64,000 bases of DNA from Sphingomonas sp. Root710 (GCF_001429065.1 NZ_LMIB01000001.1:443933-507932); one strand, 5' to 3'. Numbered from the stretch's first letter, positions 40,143 to 48,432 are shown. A program made the numbers and translations. Notes: a model not told the origin generated them from the sequence alone.

Positions 40143-40478
40143 TCACTCGCCGTTGTTGCCATAGCCGCCGGACTGGCTGCCCTGCTGGCCGCGATCACGC
40201 TCGTTCTGCTGACCCTGCTGACCGCCCTGCTGATTTTGCTGGCGGTCCATGGAGCCGGAGCGCTGCTGCTCCTGATCCTGCCAATCTGCACCGCCGGACT
40301 CACCCTGACGGGCCTGATTGCCTTGCGAACCCTGACCACCTTGTCCCGGCTGGCCTTGCTGACCCTGCTGGTTCTGGCGCTGACGTTCCATCTGGCCTTC
40401 GCGCTGCTGATCCTGCTGGCGATAGGAATCCTGGTCCATTTCGTTGCGGTCGCTGCCGCCCTGACGATTCTCGTCCAT
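40143..40478 (-). CDS. Low-complexity Gln/Gly-rich hydrophilic protein, stress-promoter controlled
   Basis: 111 residues, almost entirely Gln, Gly, Arg, Asn, Ser and Asp with QQGQQ-type repeats; no hydrophobic core, membrane segment or cysteine. It should be intrinsically disordered. AGGAG lies 8 bases before ATG 40478, and an EcfG-like promoter sits at 40521-40546. The hydrophobic Leu-rich frame on the opposite strand is the mirror of its CAG codons and is not a gene. Disordered hydrophilic proteins of this type are associated with desiccation or osmotic stress; that role is inferred. Confidence 0.75.
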   Translation of the reverse strand: MDENRQGGSDRNEMDQDSYRQQDQQREGQMERQRQNQQGQQGQPGQGGQGSQGNQARQGESGGADWQDQEQQRSGSMDRQQNQQGGQQGQQNERDRGQQGSQSGGYGNNGE

Positions 40479-40520
40479 GGCATCTTCTCCTGTGAATATC
40501 CCGGGAGGGGACGATCACAG

Positions 40521-40546
40521 AACGGATCACAGCGCGCGCTCGTTCC
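40521..40546 (-). promoter_or_regulatory. EcfG-type general-stress promoter for the Gln-rich gene
   Basis: On the minus strand GGAAC-N17-CGTT matches the EcfG (sigma-EcfG) -35/-10 pattern of alphaproteobacteria at every defined base. It lies about 43 bases before the start codon. Confidence 0.7.
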
Positions 40547-40672
40547 TATCATAACGGCCAAGTGTTTGAAAAAACGATATTCTGATAACGAAACGAGTGC
40601 GAATTGCTCAGCGGCGTTGCGGATGAGGGCCGCTGTCCGTAACAGGCTCGCCGTGACTCGAAAGGGATATAC

Positions 40673-41965
40673 ATGGCTGAGCCGTTGAAGGTGGCATTGG
40701 CGGGTTTGGGAACCGTCGGCGCGGGCGTCATCAAGCTGATCGACGAGAACAGCGCGCTGATCGAACGCCGCGCGGGCCGCCCCATCAAGATCGTCGCCGT
40801 CTCGGCGCGTGACCGGTCGCGCGACCGCGGCGTCGACCTCGGCCGCTTCGCCTGGGTCGACGATGCGACGACGCTCGCCGCCGCGTGTGACGTCGACGTC
40901 GTGGTAGAACTGGTCGGCGGCGCGGACGGACCGGCGCTGACGCTGGCGCGCGAGACGCTGGCCGCCGGCAAGCCCTTCGTCACCGCCAACAAGGCGATGA
41001 TCGCGCATCACGGTCTCGAACTTGCCGGCCTCGCCGAGCAGCGCGGCGTGGCGCTCAAATATGAAGCGGCGGTGGCTGGCGGCATCCCGGTGATCAAGGG
41101 GTTGCGTGAGGGCGCTGCCGCCAATGTCATCTCGCAGGTGTTCGGTATCCTTAACGGCACCTGCAACTATATCCTCACCGAAATGGAGGAGAAGGGCAGC
41201 GACTTCGCCGATGTGCTCGGCGAGGCGCAGCGGCTCGGCTATGCCGAAGCCGATCCCAGTTTCGACATCGACGGCATCGATGCCGCCCACAAGCTGTCGA
41301 TCCTGGCGAGCCTAGCTTTCGGCACCGCGGTCGATTTCGATTCGGTCCAGATCACCGGCATCCGCCACATCATCGCCGCCGATATCGCCGAGGCGGCGGC
41401 GCTGGGCTTCCGTGTTCGGCTGGTTGGCCAGGGCGAAGCCAATGCCAAGGGATTGTTCCAGCGCGTCCAACCTTGCCTGGTGCCGCTAAGCCACCCGCTC
41501 GCCCATGTCTCGGGCTCGCTCAACGCGGTGGTGGCGAATGGCAATTTCGTCGGACAGCTGTTCTTCCAGGGACGCGGCGCGGGCGAGGGGCCGACCGCCT
41601 CCGCCGTTGTAGCCGATCTGATCGATATCGCGCGCGGCGAAACCGGCCCGGCCTTCGCCATGCCGGTGGCCGCCCTCGCGAAGCCCTCCGTCGCACCCGC
41701 GAGCGATCGGCGCGGGCGGTCCTATCTGCGCTTCTCTGTCGCCGACCGCCCTGGTGTGCTCGCCGAGATCACCGCCGCGATGCGCGATGCCGGGGTCTCG
41801 ATCGAAAGCCTCATCCAGCGCGGCGTGACCGACGAGGACCATGTCCTGATCACGATCGTCACCCATGTCTGCCCGGAGCGCGCGGTCGCCGAGGCTCTCG
41901 AAAGACTCGACGGATCGCAGAGTCTGACCGGCAAGCCGATGTTGATGCACATCCTGGACGATTAA
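40673..41965 (+). CDS. hom: Homoserine dehydrogenase
   Basis: 430 residues. NAD(P)-binding GLGTVGAGV is at the N-terminus, the catalytic domain contains NGTCNYIL and a family-typical EADPSFDIDG, and a C-terminal ACT domain (YLRFSVADRPGVLAEI) allows threonine feedback control. It reduces aspartate semialdehyde to homoserine for methionine and threonine synthesis. AAAGGGA precedes ATG 40673. It is followed after 79 bases by the class II fructose bisphosphatase gene, an adjacency common in alphaproteobacteria. Confidence 0.97.
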   Translation: MAEPLKVALAGLGTVGAGVIKLIDENSALIERRAGRPIKIVAVSARDRSRDRGVDLGRFAWVDDATTLAAACDVDVVVELVGGADGPALTLARETLAAGKPFVTANKAMIAHHGLELAGLAEQRGVALKYEAAVAGGIPVIKGLREGAAANVISQVFGILNGTCNYILTEMEEKGSDFADVLGEAQRLGYAEADPSFDIDGIDAAHKLSILASLAFGTAVDFDSVQITGIRHIIAADIAEAAALGFRVRLVGQGEANAKGLFQRVQPCLVPLSHPLAHVSGSLNAVVANGNFVGQLFFQGRGAGEGPTASAVVADLIDIARGETGPAFAMPVAALAKPSVAPASDRRGRSYLRFSVADRPGVLAEITAAMRDAGVSIESLIQRGVTDEDHVLITIVTHVCPERAVAEALERLDGSQSLTGKPMLMHILDD

Positions 41966-42044
41966 GGCCTGGGCGTTCTCGACATTGTCATGACGCTCGC
42001 TTAATCGCTTTACCCCCAATCAAATTGACTAAGAGGCGTACCGC

Positions 42045-43019
42045 ATGGTGAAGGCAAGCAAGGCGCTCGACCGGGTTCTCGTGCTGGAAATGGTGCGCGT
42101 CACCGAGGCTGCGGCGATAGCCGCGTCGAAGCTGGTGGGGCGCGGCGACGAGAAGGCTGCCGATCATGCGGCGGTCGAGGCGATGCGTGCGGCCTTCAAC
42201 GAGCTCGAGTTCGACGGCACCGTCGTGATCGGCGAGGGCGAGCGCGATGAAGCTCCCATGCTCTACATCGGCGAAAAGGTCGGCTGCGGCCAGGGCACCG
42301 GCCCGAAGATCGACATCGCGCTCGATCCGCTCGAAGGCACGACGATCACCGCCAAGGCCGGACCGAACGCGCTCGCCGTGCTGGCGATCGCCGAAGAGGG
42401 CGGCCTGCTCAATGCGCCCGACGTCTATATGGACAAGCTGGCGATCGGCCCGGGCTATGAGGCCGGTCTCGTCAGTCTCGACCGCAGCCCCACCGAGAAT
42501 GTCACCGCGCTCGCCAAGGCGAAGGGCGTGAAGCCCAACGAGATCATCGCCTGCGTGCTCGATCGGCCCCGCCACGAGAAACTGATCGCCGAGCTGCGCG
42601 GCCTGGGCTGCGGCATTGTCCTGATCCCGGACGGCGATGTCGCGGGCGTGATCGCGGTGACCAATCCCGACACGACGATCGATGTCTATATGGGGTCGGG
42701 CGGCGCACCTGAGGGCGTTTTGGCGGCAGCGGCGCTGAAGTGCGTCGGCGGCCAGTTCCAGGGCCGCCTGCTGTTCCGCAACGATGACGAGAAGGCGCGC
42801 GCCCGCAAATGGGGCGTCACCGATCTCGACCGCATCTATCACCTCGACGACCTTGTGAAGGGCGACGCGATCTTTGCCGCGACCGGCGTTACCGATGGCT
42901 CGCTGCTCGAAGGCGTCAAGCGCCGCAAGGGCGGGTGCATGACGACCGAGAGCGTGGTGATGCGCGCCTCGAGCGGCACCGTCCGCTGGGTGAAGGGCGA
43001 GCACCACAAGGCGGGGTGA
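42045..43019 (+). CDS. glpX: Class II fructose-1,6-bisphosphatase
   Basis: 324 residues. The metal-binding signature is DPLEGTT, preceded by VVIGEGERDEAPML, both diagnostic of GlpX. It dephosphorylates fructose-1,6-bisphosphate in gluconeogenesis, needing a divalent metal. GAGG precedes the ATG at good spacing. It lies between hom and recJ on the same strand; a REP-like hairpin separates it from recJ. Confidence 0.96.
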   Translation: MVKASKALDRVLVLEMVRVTEAAAIAASKLVGRGDEKAADHAAVEAMRAAFNELEFDGTVVIGEGERDEAPMLYIGEKVGCGQGTGPKIDIALDPLEGTTITAKAGPNALAVLAIAEEGGLLNAPDVYMDKLAIGPGYEAGLVSLDRSPTENVTALAKAKGVKPNEIIACVLDRPRHEKLIAELRGLGCGIVLIPDGDVAGVIAVTNPDTTIDVYMGSGGAPEGVLAAAALKCVGGQFQGRLLFRNDDEKARARKWGVTDLDRIYHLDDLVKGDAIFAATGVTDGSLLEGVKRRKGGCMTTESVVMRASSGTVRWVKGEHHKAG

Positions 43020-43054
43020 AAGCTTCCCCGAGTGCTGCTCCCGTTTGTGGGTGG

Positions 43055-43075
43055 ATGCTGAAACAAGTTCAGCAT
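43055..43075. repeat. Short REP-like hairpin between glpX and recJ
   Basis: ATGCTGAA-ACAAG-TTCAGCAT, 8-base perfect arms. This motif is a common intergenic element in sphingomonad genomes as I recall, and may act as a terminator or mRNA-end stabiliser. Confidence 0.5.
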
Positions 43076-43102
43076 GACGATGTAAATCTGTAGAGCGTTG
43101 TC

Positions 43103-44869
43103 ATGCGCTCCCCCGTCCTGAATATCACCCGCTCAATCCTCGGCCAGCCTTGGCATTGGCGGGGCGGGGCGGTCGACGGGATCGATGCGGATTTCGTGCC
43201 TGACGATCTCGTCGCGCAATTGCTGCTCGCGCGGGGTTGCCCGCGTGAGGCGATCGAGGAGCATCGCAGCCCGACGATCCGCAACTTCATGCCCGATCCG
43301 TCGATCTTCCGCGACATGGACGCCGCTGCGGTGCGGTTGGCCGATGCGGTCGAGCAGGGCGAGCCGGTCACGATTTTCGGTGACTATGACGTCGACGGGG
43401 CGACCTCGGCGGCCTTGTTGATCCGGCTGCTGCGCGACCTCGGCCTGCGCCCCGCTGCCTATATCCCCGACCGCCTGATGGAGGGCTATGGCCCCTCGGG
43501 CGAAGCGCTGCTCAAGATCGGCGAGAGCGGCACGAAGCTGATCGTCACCGTCGATTGCGGCGCGCAGGCGTTCGAAGCGCTGGCGCTGGCGCGCAGTGCC
43601 GGGATCGAGGTGATCGTCGTCGATCACCATAAATGCGCGGCCGACCTGCCGAGCGCTTTTGCCCTGGTAAATCCGAACCGGCTCGACGAAGGCGAAGGCG
43701 CGGCGCACGGCCATCTCGCCGCGGTCGGCGTCGCCTTCCTGCTGGGGGCCGCCTTGTTGCGGGTTCTGCGCGGCCGGGGCTGGTTCGCCACCCGGCCCGA
43801 GCCGAAGCTGATGGAATTGCTCGATATCGTCGCGCTGGGTACGGTCGCCGACGTTGCCGCGCTGCGCGGGCTCAACCGCGCCTTCGTCGCGCAGGGGCTC
43901 AAGATCATGGCGGGCCGCCGTAACGTCGGCCTCGCCGCGCTGATCGAGGCATCGCGGCTCGATCGCGCGCCGACCTGCACCGATCTCGGCTTCGCGCTTG
44001 GCCCCCGCATCAACGCCGGTGGGCGGGTCGGCAAGTCCGACCTCGGCGTGCGGCTGCTGACCACCGAGGACCGTGACGAAGCGCGCATCATCGCGGCTGA
44101 ACTCGACCGGCTCAACGAGGAACGCCGCGCGATCGAGAAGAATGTCCAGGACGAGGCGGAGGCCGCCGCGCTGAGCCAGGACAACCGCGCGGTCGCGGTC
44201 GTCGCAGGGGGCGGCTGGCACCCCGGCGTGATCGGGATCGTCGCGGGCCGGCTGAAGGAGAAGCTCGGCCGTCCGGCGATCGTCATCGCGCTCGACAAGG
44301 ATGGGATCGGCAAGGGCTCGGGCCGTTCGATCGGCGGGGTCGATCTTGGCGCGGCAGTGCTTTCCGCCAAGGATATGGGTCTGCTCGTCGCGGGCGGCGG
44401 GCATGCGATGGCGGCGGGCCTGACGGTCGGTCCCGGTGGTGTCGACGCATTGGCGGATTATCTCGACAGCCGTCTGGCCAATGATGTTGCGGCGGCGCGC
44501 GACGACCGGGCGCTGCTGCTCGACGCGGTCGTCGCGCCGGGCGGAGTGACACCGTCGCTGGTCGAGGCGCTCGAGGTCGGCGGGCCTTATGGCGCGGGCT
44601 GGCCGGCGCCGCGGATCGCGGCGGGTGCGGTGCGGATCGTCAAGGCCGATGTGGTGGGGCAGGGGCATGTCCGCACGATTGTCTCGGGCCGCGATGGCCG
44701 ATCGATAAAGTCGATCGCCTTCCGCGCCGCCGATACGCCTCTCGGCCAGGCGCTGCTCGGCGCAGGCCGAGACCGGACATTGTGGATCGCTGGTCGCCCG
44801 AAGATCGACGACTGGGGCAGCCGCCCCGCCGCCGAACTCCATATCGAGGACGCCGCCTGGGCGGATTGA
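43103..44869 (+). CDS. recJ: Single-stranded-DNA-specific exonuclease RecJ
   Basis: 588 residues. DHH phosphoesterase motifs are present: FGDYDVDGATSAALL, VDCGAQAF and VDHHK. The DHHA1 domain carries GGGWHPGVIGIVAGRL and GGGHAMAAGLTV. RecJ degrades single-stranded DNA 5' to 3' in recombination and mismatch repair. It is convergent with the ClpP-like gene, with 6 bases between the stops. Confidence 0.96.
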   Translation: MRSPVLNITRSILGQPWHWRGGAVDGIDADFVPDDLVAQLLLARGCPREAIEEHRSPTIRNFMPDPSIFRDMDAAAVRLADAVEQGEPVTIFGDYDVDGATSAALLIRLLRDLGLRPAAYIPDRLMEGYGPSGEALLKIGESGTKLIVTVDCGAQAFEALALARSAGIEVIVVDHHKCAADLPSAFALVNPNRLDEGEGAAHGHLAAVGVAFLLGAALLRVLRGRGWFATRPEPKLMELLDIVALGTVADVAALRGLNRAFVAQGLKIMAGRRNVGLAALIEASRLDRAPTCTDLGFALGPRINAGGRVGKSDLGVRLLTTEDRDEARIIAAELDRLNEERRAIEKNVQDEAEAAALSQDNRAVAVVAGGGWHPGVIGIVAGRLKEKLGRPAIVIALDKDGIGKGSGRSIGGVDLGAAVLSAKDMGLLVAGGGHAMAAGLTVGPGGVDALADYLDSRLANDVAAARDDRALLLDAVVAPGGVTPSLVEALEVGGPYGAGWPAPRIAAGAVRIVKADVVGQGHVRTIVSGRDGRSIKSIAFRAADTPLGQALLGAGRDRTLWIAGRPKIDDWGSRPAAELHIEDAAWAD

Positions 44870-44875
44870 GCGCGG

Positions 44876-45460
44876 TTAGATGATCGCGGTGACGAGGCCG
44901 AGATCGACCGCCTCATTGGCCTCGATATACCAGTTTGCCGGGGCCTTCTCCAACACCTGCGCCATCGTCACCTTGCTGCCCCGCACAAGGTTCTCGAACC
45001 CTTCGTTCTGGATGTCGATCGAGCTTTCTATCTCATGCAGCAGGGCCTTCACGCCGGCGATGCACGATGTCAGCGGCCCTTCGACGCGAAGATTCTTCGA
45101 CATCTTGCGCTCGTGGATCATCAGCCGGGTGCCGCGCGTCAGATAGCGATTTTCGATCGCGAAGAAGCTCATGAAGGTCGTGCCCGCCGAATAGATCGCC
45201 GCCTTGCCGAGGAAGACGAAGCGGCGGCCAGGAACGAGGTCGCTGTGGAAGCGGATGTCCTCGCCCATCATTCGCGCGACTTCCGGGTCTCCGCCCAAGG
45301 TGGAGAGCTCGACATGGATGCGGCCGTCTTCGGGCGTCTCGGCAAGCGCGGTTTCGAGCTTGGCGCGAAAGTCGCGATACATGTCGTAATCGACCGGTCC
45401 CGACAGCAGGATCGCCGGATTCTCGAAATCGGCTGCGGTCAGCGGGGGAGCAGAAGCCAT
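44876..45460 (-). CDS. ClpP-like serine protease, divergent orphan
   Basis: 194 residues from ATG 45460, the normal ClpP size. Ser91 in AIYSAGTTF and His116 in LMIHERK are 25 residues apart, as are Ser97 and His122 of E. coli ClpP. LSTLGGDPEVA replaces the ClpP oxyanion stretch NSPGG and the area around Ser91 lacks the usual ASMG. It is thus a ClpP/crotonase-fold protease outside the canonical group, perhaps working without a Clp ATPase. No clpX neighbour is present. It lies beside tRNA-Glu and recJ. Activity is inferred only. Confidence 0.8.
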   Translation of the reverse strand: MASAPPLTAADFENPAILLSGPVDYDMYRDFRAKLETALAETPEDGRIHVELSTLGGDPEVARMMGEDIRFHSDLVPGRRFVFLGKAAIYSAGTTFMSFFAIENRYLTRGTRLMIHERKMSKNLRVEGPLTSCIAGVKALLHEIESSIDIQNEGFENLVRGSKVTMAQVLEKAPANWYIEANEAVDLGLVTAII

Positions 45461-45586
45461 CGGCTTTTCCACATCATCAGGGAAGAGAAGCCGAAAGACG
45501 CGGAAAAGCGCTGCTTGTTCCGGAAGTCCGCAGAAAAAAGCGACGTGGAAGTGCGCTGCACCGGCCCGGGGCGCCGGCGGCGGCGG

Positions 45587-45662
45587 TGGTGACCCCAACG
45601 GGACTCGAACCCGTGTTTTCGCCGTGAAAGGGCGACGTCCTAGACCGCTAGACGATGGGGCC
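45587..45662 (-). tRNA. tRNA-Glu(TTC)
   Basis: 76 bases on the minus strand. The acceptor stem GGCCCCA/TGGGGTC contains one G-T pair, with discriminator A and an encoded CCA. The anticodon stem TCGCC/GGCGA encloses loop CTTTCAC, giving anticodon TTC. The T-loop is GGGTTCGAGTCCC. No integrase or repeat lies next to it. Confidence 0.96.
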
Positions 45663-45747
45663 GTGTAGCGCTGCGGGGCCGATTAGGGCAGCGGCTGCGG
45701 GCGGTCAAGGCGAGTGTTGGATATTTATGCGGCGAGCGTTGAAAAGC

Positions 45748-45777
45748 GAAGGGCCGCTCCCGAAGGCGCGGCCCTTC
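45748..45777 (-). terminator. Intrinsic terminator on the minus strand
   Basis: GAAGGGCCGC/GCGGCCCTTC, a perfect 10-base inverted repeat with a 10-base loop. On the minus strand it is followed by CGCTTTT. It lies 70 bases past the stop of the candidate 23-residue peptide gene and would define a short transcript. Confidence 0.65.
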
Positions 45778-45846
45778 CATTGTCTGCCTTCCGCGGTGCG
45801 GTGGCAGAGGCCCGGGGCACCTGCAACGGCGCCCAGGCCTCGGCCG

Positions 45847-45918
45847 TCAGGCCGCGGCTCCTGTGGAACCGGTCGAACCCGTCAGACCTGCCGCGGACGG
45901 CATGAGACAATGAGACAT
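45847..45918 (-). CDS. Candidate 23-residue peptide with near-ideal Shine-Dalgarno site
   Basis: The minus strand carries AAAGGAGGTGGTC, 12 of 13 bases complementary to the conserved 16S rRNA 3' end, followed after 7 bases from GGAGG by ATG 45918. The frame encodes a 23-residue peptide: MSHCLMPSAAGL followed by repeats of TGS and a run of alanines, then TGA. It is too short for homology calls. A strong hairpin terminator follows at 45748-45777. It may be a microprotein or a leader peptide. The remaining parts of 45663-45986 show nothing else supportable. Confidence 0.45.
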   Translation of the reverse strand: MSHCLMPSAAGLTGSTGSTGAAA

Positions 45919-45986
45919 TCGACCACCTCCTTTCTTTCCGTTGACGATGACCCTGATGTAGGGAGTGTCATCGTATTTTGAAGAGC

Positions 45987-46232
45987 TTAGCCGTCCGGGC
46001 GGCTGTCTATTCGAACATCTTCGGGATAATCCTCGGGCGTGACCGTACCGACCACCGGGCGATCCTCGACCGCCTCTTGCGGCTGGCCGCCGCGCGTGCG
46101 GGGATCCGGGTCTTGATCATTGGGTCGGACATCACCGGCCGGGCCGCGCCGGGGCATATCCTCGGTCTGTGCCCCATCGGGGTCGAGCCCGCGGTCAAGG
46201 GATTTGTCGAGGCTGTCGGGGGTATCGGACAT
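45987..46232 (-). CDS. Small acidic hypothetical protein
   Basis: 81 residues, rich in Asp, Pro, Arg and Gln, with no hydrophobic stretch (MSDTPDSLDKSLDRGLDPDG at the N-terminus, VGTVTPEDYPEDVRIDS near the end). AAGGAG lies 9 bases before ATG 46232. It should be disordered or an adaptor-like protein. It lies between the candidate peptide gene and the divergent amidinohydrolase gene. I do not recognise the family; similar small hydrophilic proteins are common in sphingomonads. Confidence 0.65.
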   Translation of the reverse strand: MSDTPDSLDKSLDRGLDPDGAQTEDMPRRGPAGDVRPNDQDPDPRTRGGQPQEAVEDRPVVGTVTPEDYPEDVRIDSRPDG

Positions 46233-46334
46233 CGCTCACTCTCCTTCCACAGTGATAATCAACGGCCGCTGCCGACGTTCCGATCGCCCGATGCGGTAAA
46301 TTTGCTGATGCAGATCAAGGTTCGCGCTGGTTTC

Positions 46335-46360
46335 GGAACCCCACCATGCGGTCGAGGTTA
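46335..46360 (+). promoter_or_regulatory. EcfG-like promoter for the amidinohydrolase-ligase genes
   Basis: GGAACCCCACCATGC... reads GGAAC-N16-GGTTA; compared with GGAAC-N16/17-CGTT only the first base of the -10 element differs. It ends 27 bases before the start at 46388. Confidence 0.5.
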
Positions 46361-46387
46361 TTCTTTCAGATCGAACGAAGGTGATTG

Positions 46388-47302
46388 ATGAAGCTCGATT
46401 TTTTTCCGGCTGGCGAGCGGCGGGTGCCAGCCGCGCCGCGTCTCCATAGATGCAGCGTGAAGAGCGAGACCGACCGGCTGACGGACGTATTGCTGTGCCG
46501 CCCGTCCTTCCTCGAACCGGTGCCGTGCTGCTCCGTGACGCGGGAATCGCTGCGGGACGGCTTTGCCACGTCAATTCCGGCGGCGCTTGCCCAACACGCG
46601 GCGTTGCAGGCGGCGCTGGAGCGGCAGGGCGTACAATGCCATTTCGTAGCGCCCGATCCCGCGATGCCCGACATGTGCTTCACCCGTGACGCGCTGCTGA
46701 CGACGCCCTGGGGCCTCCTCGCGCTGAAACCCGCGGCTGTGCATCGGCAGTCGGAAGCCGAAATTGCGCTGAAGGCGTTACGGGTGATCGGCGCACCGCT
46801 GGCAGCGCGGGTGCGCCGCGGATCGGCAGAAGGGGGCGATATCGCCATCGTTCGCGACGGGCTGGTGATCATCGGCTGTTCGGGCGAGCGGACCGACGAG
46901 CAGGGTGCGGACAGCGTCGCGGAGATTTTCCGCGGGCAGGGATGGGACGTGATCATCTATCGATTCGATCCGCATTTCCTCCATCTCGATACGCAGTTCG
47001 CGATGGTAGGCGACGGTCTCGCCCTGGTGTGCAGCGATGTCCTGTCCGACGATTTCCTCGCGCTGCTCGGCCGGCACGGGATCGAAACGATTCCGGTCAG
47101 CTACAAGGAAGCGCGGGCGCTCGGCTGCAATATATTGGCGCTCGGTGATCGCAGGGTGCTCACGGCAGCCAGTAACCACCGGGTGAACGCCCTCCTGAAC
47201 GCGCGCAATTATACCGTGGAAGCGCTCGAGCTCGATCAGTTCACGCGGTGCGGCGGCGGTGTCCACTGCCTGACTATGCCGCTGGCGCGTACTGCCGCCT
47301 AG
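46388..47302 (+). CDS. Amidinohydrolase: dimethylarginine dimethylaminohydrolase/arginine deiminase superfamily
   Basis: 304 residues of the guanidino-group-modifying fold. Catalytic residues can be matched: Asp in PDMCFTRD, Glu in SAEGGDI, His in PHFLHLDTQF, and the nucleophile Cys294 in GGGVHCLTMPL. The size and the single-domain form fit DDAH-type enzymes, which hydrolyse methylated arginine to citrulline; amidinotransferases and arginine deiminases share the fold. ATG 46388 follows GAAGGTG. A ligase gene starts 7 bases after its stop. An EcfG-like promoter upstream suggests stress control. Confidence 0.85.
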   Translation: MKLDFFPAGERRVPAAPRLHRCSVKSETDRLTDVLLCRPSFLEPVPCCSVTRESLRDGFATSIPAALAQHAALQAALERQGVQCHFVAPDPAMPDMCFTRDALLTTPWGLLALKPAAVHRQSEAEIALKALRVIGAPLAARVRRGSAEGGDIAIVRDGLVIIGCSGERTDEQGADSVAEIFRGQGWDVIIYRFDPHFLHLDTQFAMVGDGLALVCSDVLSDDFLALLGRHGIETIPVSYKEARALGCNILALGDRRVLTAASNHRVNALLNARNYTVEALELDQFTRCGGGVHCLTMPLARTAA

Positions 47303-47308
47303 GACCCG

Positions 47309-48337
47309 ATGACCGCAAAGCCGTTTCCGCCCGCGCCGATTGCCCCGATGGAGGCGAAACTCGTTTCGGAATTACTCGGCGAGGCGGGATGGTGGTTCGA
47401 GCCGAAATGGGACGGCTTTCGCGCGATCGTCTATCGCGACGGTGCGTCAGTCGAGATCCTGTCGAAATCAGGCAAGACGCTGGCCCGCTATTTTCCCGAG
47501 CTGGTCGCCGTGCTGCGCGCTTCCCCGGTCGAGCGTTACACGGTCGACGGAGAGATCATTCTGCCGGTCGGCGGGGTGCTCTCGTTCGACGCGCTTCAGC
47601 AGCGCCTTCACCCGGCGGCAAGCCGCATCGCCAAGCTGTCCGTGGCAACTCCAGTCCAGCTGATGCTGTTCGATTGTCTTAGCCTGGAAGGCAAAAGGCT
47701 GTCGGACGCGCCGCTGGCCGATCGCCGCGCCGCGCTGGAACATTTCCACAGGACGGCTGGCGGCGCTTCGCTGCTGCTCTCGCCGATCAGCGATGATCGC
47801 GCGGTCGGTGAGGCCTGGCTCGCCGGCAGCGGCGGGGCCCTGGATGGCGTCATGGCGAAGCGGATCGACGAAGCCTATCGCTCCGGCGAGCGGGCGATGC
47901 TGAAGGTGAAGGTCCGCCGGTCGGCCGATTGCGTCGTCGCCGGCCTGCGGCGGTCCGCCGAGCATGGCGGCATCGTGTCGCTGTTGCTCGGACTCTATGA
48001 CGCGGCGGGCAAGCTCAACCATGTCCGGTTCAGTTCGACGATTAAGGATGCCGAACGCGCTGCTCTGGAAGACCGGGTGAAGCCCCATCTTGGCGGGAGC
48101 GGGTTCAGCGGCAAAGCTCCGGGCGGACCTAGCCGTTGGAACGATGGCCGAAAATCGTCTTGGGAGCCGCTGGAACCCGAACTGGTGGTCGAGGTGGTCT
48201 ACGATCAGGTGACCGGCGCGCGCTTCCGGCATGGCACGCGCATCCTGCGATGGCGGCCTGACAAGGAGCCGGCACAGTGCAGGATGGATCAGCTCGTTCA
48301 GGAGGTCCGGCCCGCCGAACTGGCGACGCTGGCGTGA
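47309..48337 (+). CDS. ATP-dependent DNA ligase, LigC type
   Basis: 342 residues. Adenylation Lys33 in EPKWDGFRA, the VDGEI motif, LFDCL and MLKVKVRR (motif V) form the nucleotidyltransferase domain; the OB-fold C-terminus contains SRWNDGRKSSWEPLEPELVVEV. There is no polymerase or nuclease domain and no Ku gene nearby, so it is LigC-like, not a full LigD. It is additional to LigA at 26383-28509. Such ligases act in repair of oxidative damage in some bacteria. It starts 7 bases after the amidinohydrolase stop, so the two are cotranscribed. Confidence 0.92.
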   Translation: MTAKPFPPAPIAPMEAKLVSELLGEAGWWFEPKWDGFRAIVYRDGASVEILSKSGKTLARYFPELVAVLRASPVERYTVDGEIILPVGGVLSFDALQQRLHPAASRIAKLSVATPVQLMLFDCLSLEGKRLSDAPLADRRAALEHFHRTAGGASLLLSPISDDRAVGEAWLAGSGGALDGVMAKRIDEAYRSGERAMLKVKVRRSADCVVAGLRRSAEHGGIVSLLLGLYDAAGKLNHVRFSSTIKDAERAALEDRVKPHLGGSGFSGKAPGGPSRWNDGRKSSWEPLEPELVVEVVYDQVTGARFRHGTRILRWRPDKEPAQCRMDQLVQEVRPAELATLA

Positions 48338-48432
48338 GCGACGAACCGTATGGCGCAAAAGTTCCGCGCCAATGGAGCGCCGGGCGCAACGAAGCGTTGC
48401 GTTCGTCGACCGAAACGGTCTGGAGCGAAACG

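Noticed and set aside
40122-40688. Leu-rich apparent membrane protein opposite the Gln-rich gene
   Set aside because: CAG codons read backwards give CTG (Leu), so the hydrophobicity is an artefact. The minus frame has the SD site and EcfG-type promoter.
45725-45910. 61-codon minus frame overlapping the peptide candidate
   Set aside because: Starts at TTG without its own SD site and runs into the terminator stem; the frame starting at ATG 45918 is better supported.
45901-45940. Possible 16S rRNA fragment because of CCACCTCCTTTCT
   Set aside because: Similarity to the 16S 3' end stops at the SD complement; the bases before it do not match the conserved 16S helix 45 region.
46250-46282. GGAAC...CGTT upstream of the small acidic protein on the minus strand
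   Set aside because: The gap is about 12 bases, too short for an EcfG promoter (16-17).
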